From: Clostridia bacterium
GTDB lineage: Bacteria > Bacillota > Clostridia > Oscillospirales > Acutalibacteraceae
Reading direction: 5' to 3'
NCBI GenBank assembly: GCA_017410605.1
Contig: JAFQQN010000017.1
Location: 62,001-126,000 of the forward strand
DNA length: 64,000 bases
The notes beneath the pieces are model-generated. The model did not search any database and was not told where the DNA came from. It saw nothing but the letters and a program-made list of their open reading frames with translations. The translations under genes and the position numbers were made by a program. Positions 59,600 through 64,000 of this stretch are shown in pieces (the first letter of the stretch is position 1; each line of letters opens with the position of its first letter).

Positions 59600-60304
59600 A
59601 TGAAAGTTTTAAAAACATTCAATAAAGCCAGCCAGATCCTTACAATCGTTGCTGCGGTTGCAGCGCTTGTTTTCTTCTTCTTTGGTTTTGCATCTGTCAC
59701 AGCAGACGGTGTTCAGCACATGCTTACCGGTGCAGAAATGTCCTTCAAGGGCACAGAAGAGGTTGCAGGTGAAGCTGTAAAAATGGCAAGGTCGGCAGAT
59801 GTTCTTTTCTGTTTCTGCCTTACTGCAATTGGCGTAATTTTCTCAGCTCTTACCTTTAAGGCAAAGGGAATGCGCTATGCTTCTCCGTTTGTTAATCTGG
59901 CAGCCGGCATTTATATGTTGGTTATTGCTTGTAGCAAACCGGTTTATTTTGTAGACCTTCGTCCTTTAGTTGGTGTAGATTACAGCACACTTACTTATGA
60001 GTTTGGTGTTTGGGGTATTACTATTGCCCTTCTTGTTGCCGCTGTACTTGGTATTGCTCATCTTTTGTTAGATGATTATATCTTTGTTAACGAGAGCAAG
60101 AGCGCAAAGTACACTATTCCTAAACGAGTAATTCGCTTCTTTAAGGACTATAAGAGCGAAACTAAGAAAATTGTTTGGCCTACACTTAGAATGGTTGTTA
60201 AAAACACCCTTATCGTTTTTGCAATCTGTGCAATTTTCGGTGTGTTCATTTGGGCGCTCGATTTTGGTCTTTCAAAGCTTTTAGATTTACTTTTTAACTT
60301 ATAA
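59600..60304 (+). CDS. secE: Preprotein translocase SecE with long multi-helix N-terminal extension
   Basis: The C-terminal part (about 172-234) is a standard bacterial SecE, the clamp of the SecYEG channel: amphipathic KRVIRFFKDYKSETKKIVWP and one helix at 202-222. Ahead of it are about 170 extra residues with four predicted helices (13-33, 68-86, 96-112, 137-157). The frame is continuous from an ATG with GGGAGG; no internal start has a comparable ribosome site. Typical SecE in Firmicutes has 60-75 residues. The position between rpmG and nusG is the normal one for secE, which supports the assignment. The extension's function is unknown. Confidence 0.9.
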   Translation: MKVLKTFNKASQILTIVAAVAALVFFFFGFASVTADGVQHMLTGAEMSFKGTEEVAGEAVKMARSADVLFCFCLTAIGVIFSALTFKAKGMRYASPFVNLAAGIYMLVIACSKPVYFVDLRPLVGVDYSTLTYEFGVWGITIALLVAAVLGIAHLLLDDYIFVNESKSAKYTIPKRVIRFFKDYKSETKKIVWPTLRMVVKNTLIVFAICAIFGVFIWALDFGLSKLLDLLFNL

Positions 60305-60324
60305 TCAATTGATGGAGGCTGCTG

Positions 60325-60852
60325 ATGTCTGAGTTAAGTGAAGCAAAATGGTATGTAGTTCATACTTATTCGGGCTACGAAAATAAGGTTGCTACCGACT
60401 TGGAAAAGATGGTAGAAAGCCGCAAAATGCAGGACCTCATTCTGGACATAAAGATTCCTACAGAAACGGTTACCGAGGTTAAGGATGATAAGGTTCGCGA
60501 GGTTGAGCGCAAAATTTTCCCCGGTTATGTCCTCATCAAAATGGTTGTTACAGATGACTCTTGGTATGTTGTTCGTAACACCCGTGGCGTTACAGGTTTT
60601 GTTGGCCCTGCCTCTAAACCGGTTCCGCTTACTGACGCTGAGGTTGCTGCCTTAGGCGTTGACCAACGCAGTGTTGAGGTTAAATACGGTGTGGGCGACA
60701 TTGTTCGCATTATATCTGGTCCTCTTAAGGGAACAGAAGGCACTGTTATTTCTATAGATACTGCCAAAAACTGTGTTAATGTTAAGATTTCTATGCTCGG
60801 CCAGGAGATTCCGGCAGAGATGGAGCTTGGACAGGTAACACCTGTATTTTAA
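60325..60852 (+). CDS. nusG: Transcription termination/antitermination factor NusG
   Basis: Binds RNA polymerase and links it to Rho or the ribosome. 175 residues: the NGN domain (EAKWYVVHTYSGYENKV start, FPGYVLIKM middle) and the C-terminal KOW domain (VGDIVRIISGPLKGTEG, about 122-138). ATG 60325 follows TGGAGG. Located between secE and rplK as in nearly all bacteria. Confidence 0.97.
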   Translation: MSELSEAKWYVVHTYSGYENKVATDLEKMVESRKMQDLILDIKIPTETVTEVKDDKVREVERKIFPGYVLIKMVVTDDSWYVVRNTRGVTGFVGPASKPVPLTDAEVAALGVDQRSVEVKYGVGDIVRIISGPLKGTEGTVISIDTAKNCVNVKISMLGQEIPAEMELGQVTPVF

Positions 60853-60905
60853 TTAAATTTGTTTATTTTGCTTTATGCAATTTAAATGCAGAGATTTCTC
60901 TGCAA

Positions 60906-60954
60906 TGTGGGAGGAGCTTTGTCTCCGCCTGACGGTTCAAACCGTCCTACCACA
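60906..60954 (+). promoter_or_regulatory. Stem-loop before rplK, candidate L1 mRNA-binding site
   Basis: TGTGG (60906-60910) pairs with CCACA (60950-60954), AGGA with TCCT inside, enclosing a GACGGTT/AACCGTC hairpin. A perfect GCAGAG/CTCTGC hairpin at 60888-60903 precedes it. TGTGGGAGG with a matching ACCAC is what I recall of L1 feedback sites in Gram-positive L11-L1 operons; the protein is inferred. Confidence 0.5.
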
Positions 60955-60973
60955 ATTTTTGGAGGTGCAAAAA

Positions 60974-61399
60974 ATGGCTCAAAAAATTACAGGCTATATT
61001 AAACTGCAAATTCCTGCAGGAAAGGCAACTCCGGCCCCTCCGGTCGGCCCGGCTCTTGGTCAGCACGGTGTAAATATTATGGCTTTCACTAAGGAATTTA
61101 ACGAGCGCACAAAGAATGACGCAGGTCTTATCATTCCTGTTGTTATTACTGTTTATGCAGACCGTTCGTTTAGTTTTGTAACCAAAACACCGCCCGCAGC
61201 TGTTCTTATTAAGAAGGCTTGTGGAATTGAAAGCGGTTCAGGCGTACCCAATAAAACAAAGGTTGCAAAAATCACCAAAGAGCAGATTACTAAGATCGCC
61301 GAGCAGAAGATGCCCGACCTTAACGCAGCCAGTGTTGAAGCAGCTGCCAGCATGATTGCCGGTACAGCACGCAGCATGGGCATTGAAGTAATCGATTAA
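60974..61399 (+). CDS. rplK: 50S ribosomal protein L11
   Basis: Component of the factor-binding stalk base and the substrate of PrmA, whose gene is at the other end of this window. 141 residues from ATG 60974, with GGAGG upstream; the [20 protein letters not shown] motif (about 13-32) is universal. The longer frame from 60875 runs through the leader and is rejected. Confidence 0.97.
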   Translation: MAQKITGYIKLQIPAGKATPAPPVGPALGQHGVNIMAFTKEFNERTKNDAGLIIPVVITVYADRSFSFVTKTPPAAVLIKKACGIESGSGVPNKTKVAKITKEQITKIAEQKMPDLNAASVEAAASMIAGTARSMGIEVID

Positions 61400-61408
61400 T
61401 GCTCCTGG

Positions 61409-61435
61409 GTGGGAGGAAATAATCCGATTAACCAC
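61409..61435 (+). promoter_or_regulatory. Second L1-type stem between rplK and rplA
   Basis: GTGGGAGG (61409-61416) with ACCAC at 61431-61435 repeats the pattern seen before rplK. It ends 10 bases before the rplA ribosome site. Confidence 0.4.
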
Positions 61436-61453
61436 TTTTTTGGAGGTAAAACA

Positions 61454-62149
61454 ATGAAACACGGAAAAAAATATAATGAAAACGTAAAGCTTATTGAAAA
61501 CGGTAAGTTTTACGATGTAGAAGAGGCTATGGCTCTTGCTGTAAAAACTGCAACCGCCAAGTTCGATGAAACAGTAGAAATTCACGTTCGTCTGGGTGTT
61601 GACTCCCGTCAGGCAGACCAGCAGGTTCGTGGCGCTATCGTTCTTCCCAATGGTATTGGTAAAGATGTTCGCGTTTTGGTTATCACCAAGGGCGACAATG
61701 TAAAGGCTGCTGAAGAAGCAGGTGCCGATTTTGTTGGTGCTGAAGAAATGGTTGCAAAAATTCAGAACGAAAACTGGTTAGATTTTGACGCAGTTATCGC
61801 TTCTCCCGATATGATGGGTCTTGTTGGCCGTCTTGGTAAGATCCTCGGTCCCCGTGGTCTTATGCCTACACCTAAGGCCGGTACAGTTACCCCCGATGTT
61901 GCTAAGGCTGTTGCTGAAGCAAAGGCCGGTAAGGTTGAATACCGTCTTGACAAAACCAACATTATTCACTGTCCTATTGGAAAGGCTTCCTTCGGTGAGC
62001 AGAAGCTTCAAGAGAACTTTGATGCTCTCATGGGTGCCATTGTTAAGGCAAAGCCTGCCGCCACCAAGGGCCAGTATATTAAGTCTTGTGCTATCGCTAC
62101 CACTATGGGTCCTGGCATTAAGCTTAACGTTGCTAAATTTGGTGCCTAA
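61454..62149 (+). CDS. rplA: 50S ribosomal protein L1
   Basis: L1 stalk protein and translational repressor of its operon. 231 residues from ATG 61454 behind [26 protein letters not shown] (about 35-54) and [19 protein letters not shown] (about 129-147) are diagnostic. The operon ends here; rplJL has its own promoter. Confidence 0.97.
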   Translation: MKHGKKYNENVKLIENGKFYDVEEAMALAVKTATAKFDETVEIHVRLGVDSRQADQQVRGAIVLPNGIGKDVRVLVITKGDNVKAAEEAGADFVGAEEMVAKIQNENWLDFDAVIASPDMMGLVGRLGKILGPRGLMPTPKAGTVTPDVAKAVAEAKAGKVEYRLDKTNIIHCPIGKASFGEQKLQENFDALMGAIVKAKPAATKGQYIKSCAIATTMGPGIKLNVAKFGA

Positions 62150-62179
62150 TTAAAGGCATCAAAAAGTTTAAAATAATGC

Positions 62180-62208
62180 TTGACATTATTTTAGCTATAT
62201 GATATTAT
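62180..62208 (+). promoter_or_regulatory. Promoter of rplJ-rplL
   Basis: TTGACA (62180-62185), 17 bases, TATTAT (62203-62208). Confidence 0.9.
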
Positions 62209-62217
62209 AATATCGTT

Positions 62218-62340
62218 GCAAATCCAAAGACAGCAGGTTGTCTTACGTAAATCCTGCCGAGGATAGGCTTTTGAAGAAACATCTTCATTTACAATGTATT
62301 GTTGTGCCTGTTCCTGTGTCTTTGGAACAGGCATTTTAAT
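62218..62340 (+). promoter_or_regulatory. L10 leader RNA of rplJL
   Basis: The leader contains CCAAAGACAGCAGG and, 15 bases on, CCTGCCGAGG, which pair as CAGCAGG/CCTGC and match the known L10(L12)4-binding leader of Firmicutes. The leader ends in the terminator at 62305-62340. L10-L12 complex binding is expected to stop transcription before rplJ. Confidence 0.85.
62305..62340 (+). terminator. Attenuator terminator of the L10 leader
   Basis: TGCCTGTTCC pairs perfectly with GGAACAGGCA around a nine-base loop, then TTTTAATTTATTTT, 24 bases before rplJ. Confidence 0.9.
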
Positions 62341-62363
62341 TTATTTTCAGGAGGTGAATCAAA

Positions 62364-62879
62364 ATGCCAAGCGCACAGGTTTTAGAACAAAAGAAAGCTG
62401 CTGTTGTTGCTCTTACTGAACAGCTTAAGTCTGCATGTGCAGGTGTTGTTGTTGATTATAAGGGTATCAGCGTAGCTGATGATACTGCTCTTCGTAAAGA
62501 GCTTCGTGAGGCAGGGGTTAAATACTCTGTTGTTAAAAACAGCCTTCTCACCTTCGCTGTTAAAGAAACAGGTCTTGAGGGTCTTGAAGAGGTTCTTACC
62601 GGCACAACCGCTATCGCTACCAGCGAAGATGATTATGCTGCCGCAGCAAGAATTCTTGGAAAGTATGCTGAAGGTCACGAGAACTTCAAAATTAAGGGCG
62701 GCTTTATGGATGGCGCCGTGGTTGACCTTGCAACCGTAGAAAGCCTTTCAAAGCTTCCTTCCAGAGAGGTTCTTCTTGCTACAGTTCTCAATGCTTTCAA
62801 TGCACCTATTGCAGCTTTTGCACGTGCAGTACAGGCCATCGTTGACAAAAACGGCGAGGGCGAAAGCGCAGCAGAATAA
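62364..62879 (+). CDS. rplJ: 50S ribosomal protein L10
   Basis: Base of the L7/L12 stalk. 171 residues, with KYSVVKNSLLTFAVKETG (about 51-68) and KLPSREVLLATVLNAFNAPI (about 130-149) as in other L10 proteins. AGGAGGTG precedes the ATG. Paired with rplL under attenuation control. Confidence 0.97.
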   Translation: MPSAQVLEQKKAAVVALTEQLKSACAGVVVDYKGISVADDTALRKELREAGVKYSVVKNSLLTFAVKETGLEGLEEVLTGTTAIATSEDDYAAAARILGKYAEGHENFKIKGGFMDGAVVDLATVESLSKLPSREVLLATVLNAFNAPIAAFARAVQAIVDKNGEGESAAE

Positions 62880-62939
62880 TTTCTGCGTTATTTAAAAAAC
62901 AAAAATTAAAACAATAAAATTATATTGGAGGAAAATAAA

Positions 62940-63314
62940 ATGGCATCTGAAAAAGTTACAGCTATGATTGAAGAGCTTAAGGCTCTTTCCGTTCTTGAGC
63001 TTGCTGAGCTCGTAAAAGCAGTTGAGGAAGAATTTGGCGTATCCGCCGCAGCAGCAGTTGCAGTAGCAGCTCCCGCAGCAGGTGGTGCAGCAGCTGAAGA
63101 GAAGACCGAGTTTGACGTTATTCTCGCAGCAGCTGGCGCAGAAAAGATTAAGGTTATTAAGGTTGTTCGTGAGATTACCGGTCTTGGTCTTGGCGAAGCT
63201 AAGGCTCTTGTTGACGGCGCACCTAAGACCCTTAAAGAAGCTGCTTCTAAGGAAGAGGCTGAAGAAATTAAGGCTAAGCTTACTGAGGTTGGCGCAACTG
63301 TTGAACTTAAGTAA
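62940..63314 (+). CDS. rplL: 50S ribosomal protein L7/L12
   Basis: Multi-copy stalk protein that recruits translation GTPases. 124 residues from ATG 62940 (TTGGAGG upstream): N-terminal dimer domain, Ala/Gly/Pro-rich hinge (about 36-57), and the C-terminal domain with [20 protein letters not shown] (about 67-86). The in-frame TTG at 62925 lies on the ribosome site and is rejected. Confidence 0.98.
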   Translation: MASEKVTAMIEELKALSVLELAELVKAVEEEFGVSAAAAVAVAAPAAGGAAAEEKTEFDVILAAAGAEKIKVIKVVREITGLGLGEAKALVDGAPKTLKEAASKEEAEEIKAKLTEVGATVELK

Positions 63315-63347
63315 TTTTAATCTTAGATTAATTTTATCAGAGTTTTC

Positions 63348-63378
63348 GAACCGTCGGTTTCCCGACGGTTCTTTTTTG
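63348..63378 (+). terminator. Terminator of rplJL
   Basis: GAACCGTCGG pairs perfectly with CCGACGGTTC around TTTC, then TTTTTTG. Confidence 0.93.
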
Positions 63379-63442
63379 TGCAGCTGTAGGACCTTGATAT
63401 AATAAGTATTTTTACAATAATATACATAATGGTTAATTTTTG

Positions 63443-63471
63443 TTGACTTACCATTTATATTAAGTTATAAT
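63443..63471 (+). promoter_or_regulatory. Promoter of the DUF4234 gene
   Basis: TTGACT (63443-63448), 17 bases, TATAAT (63466-63471); the transcript begins near a TGTCG/CGACA hairpin. Confidence 0.88.
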
Positions 63472-63515
63472 AAAAATGTCGAAAACGACAAAAATTTGCA
63501 GAAACAGGTGATATT

Positions 63516-63944
63516 ATGGAAAATCAAGTAGTAAATCAGGCCCCGGCAAGAAAGCTTAACACTAAAAGAGGTCTTTTGAAGTTAATTTTGCTTTCAATTA
63601 TTACATTCGGCATTTATCCTCTAGTCGCTATGTCAGGTGTATCAAGTGATATTAATATTGTTGCAAGTAAATATGATGGCAAAAAGACAATGCACTACTG
63701 CTTATTGTTTTTCATTTTTTCTTGGCTCACCTTTGGTATAGCTCCTATTGTTTGGATTCACAGAATTTCTAACCGTATAGGTAATGAGGCTGCCCGTCGT
63801 GGAATAGCTTATTCCTTTAGCGCAGCAGACTTTTGGCTTTGGGGTGTAATAGGCTCTATAATTATTGTAGGTCCCTTTATTTTTTATCACAAGCTCTTTA
63901 AATGTATGAATCTGGTTAATGCCGATTATAATCAAAAAGGTTAA
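63516..63944 (+). CDS. DUF4234-like membrane protein
   Basis: A 142-residue membrane protein with three predicted helices (about 21-41, 62-82, 108-128). The repeated LLSIITFGIYPLV (about 25-37) and FSWLTFGIAPIVWIHRISNRIGNE pattern, in which a short helix is followed by a turn and polar stretch, is that of DUF4234 proteins, small membrane proteins of unknown function. AACAGGTG precedes ATG 63516. Single gene with its own promoter and terminator. Confidence 0.78.
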   Translation: MENQVVNQAPARKLNTKRGLLKLILLSIITFGIYPLVAMSGVSSDINIVASKYDGKKTMHYCLLFFIFSWLTFGIAPIVWIHRISNRIGNEAARRGIAYSFSAADFWLWGVIGSIIIVGPFIFYHKLFKCMNLVNADYNQKG

Positions 63945-63955
63945 TTTTTAAATTA

Positions 63956-63990
63956 AAGCCGCTTCTTAAATAGAGGCGGTTTTTGTTTTT
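63956..63990 (+). terminator. Terminator of the DUF4234 gene
   Basis: AAGCCGCTTC pairs with GAGGCGGTTT, one mismatch, then TTTGTTTTT. Confidence 0.8.
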
Positions 63991-64000
63991 ACCGGTGTTA

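Overview
The window looks like a chromosomal, mostly housekeeping segment of a Gram-positive anaerobe of class Clostridia (an Oscillospiraceae/Ruminococcaceae-type gut bacterium is my best guess). Grounds: the folate-dependent tRNA methylase TrmFO, the Firmicutes gene orders rnc-radical SAM-smc-ftsY and infC-rpmI-rplT, RicT/YaaT, YqeG, DUF1934, HPr-like and CdaR-like proteins, a clostridial 2[4Fe-4S] ferredoxin, oxygen-sensitive radical-SAM enzymes, no outer-membrane genes, strong AGGAGG-type ribosome binding sites, and many near-consensus vegetative promoters (TTGACA, 17 bp, TATAAT). Nothing in the window fixes the species. There are no rRNA or tRNA genes.

Layout. 1-2.5 kb: a minus-strand translation operon (prmA, prfB, partial membrane protein). 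2.6-3.5 kb: an ECF-type S component and an HPr-like protein. 3.7-11.1 kb: a cell-envelope block with a CdaR-like regulator, ftsE, ftsX, an EnvC-like M23 hydrolase/activator, an S41 protease, VanZ-like, a propeller-like protein and a DUF1287 protein. 11.2-12.5 kb: a GtrA/GT2 pair. 12.7-15.6 kb: murI, DUF1934, argS. 15.8-17.5 kb: nifS-iscU. 17.5-19.26 kb: a 1.7-kb accessory insert between two identical 38-bp terminators, holding a broken RHS tail, a putative immunity-like membrane protein and the truncated end of a serine recombinase. 19.3-26.3 kb: mtaB, a quinone-oxidoreductase-like gene with a perfect palindromic operator, a membrane protein, an orphan binding lipoprotein, a hairpin-rich intergenic region, and a divergent AraC/glycosidase pair. 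26.3-31.8 kb: rpsF-ssb-rpsR, ricT, ferredoxin, pduL-hemW, an XRE regulator, a histidine phosphatase. 31.8-33.1 kb: infC-rpmI-rplT with an attenuator leader. 33.2-50.9 kb: a long plus-strand run (rRNA methylase, dprA, topA, trmFO, plsX, rnc, radical SAM, smc, ftsY, rdgB, yhbY, nadD-yqeK fusion, rsfS, leuS). 50.9-59.1 kb: rpsU, yqeG, nfo-like, aroQ, efp, ispDF, rsuA-type synthase, a sugar ABC ATPase and others. 59.2-63.3 kb: rpmG-secE-nusG-rplK-rplA and rplJ-rplL with leader RNAs. 63.4 kb to the end: a DUF4234 membrane protein.

How the parts work together: most genes serve translation, tRNA/rRNA modification, chromosome segregation, protein export and envelope building, often in tight operons with 1-8 bp stop/start overlaps. 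Many starts were moved from the first possible codon to the one with a properly spaced ribosome binding site; in infC this points to the rare ATT start and in murI to a TTG start downstream of the promoter. The most unusual items are the terminator-flanked RHS/immunity/recombinase remnant, the array of small stem-loops punctuated by GTGATAT near 23.8 kb, and a SecE carrying a roughly 170-residue multi-helix N-terminal extension.
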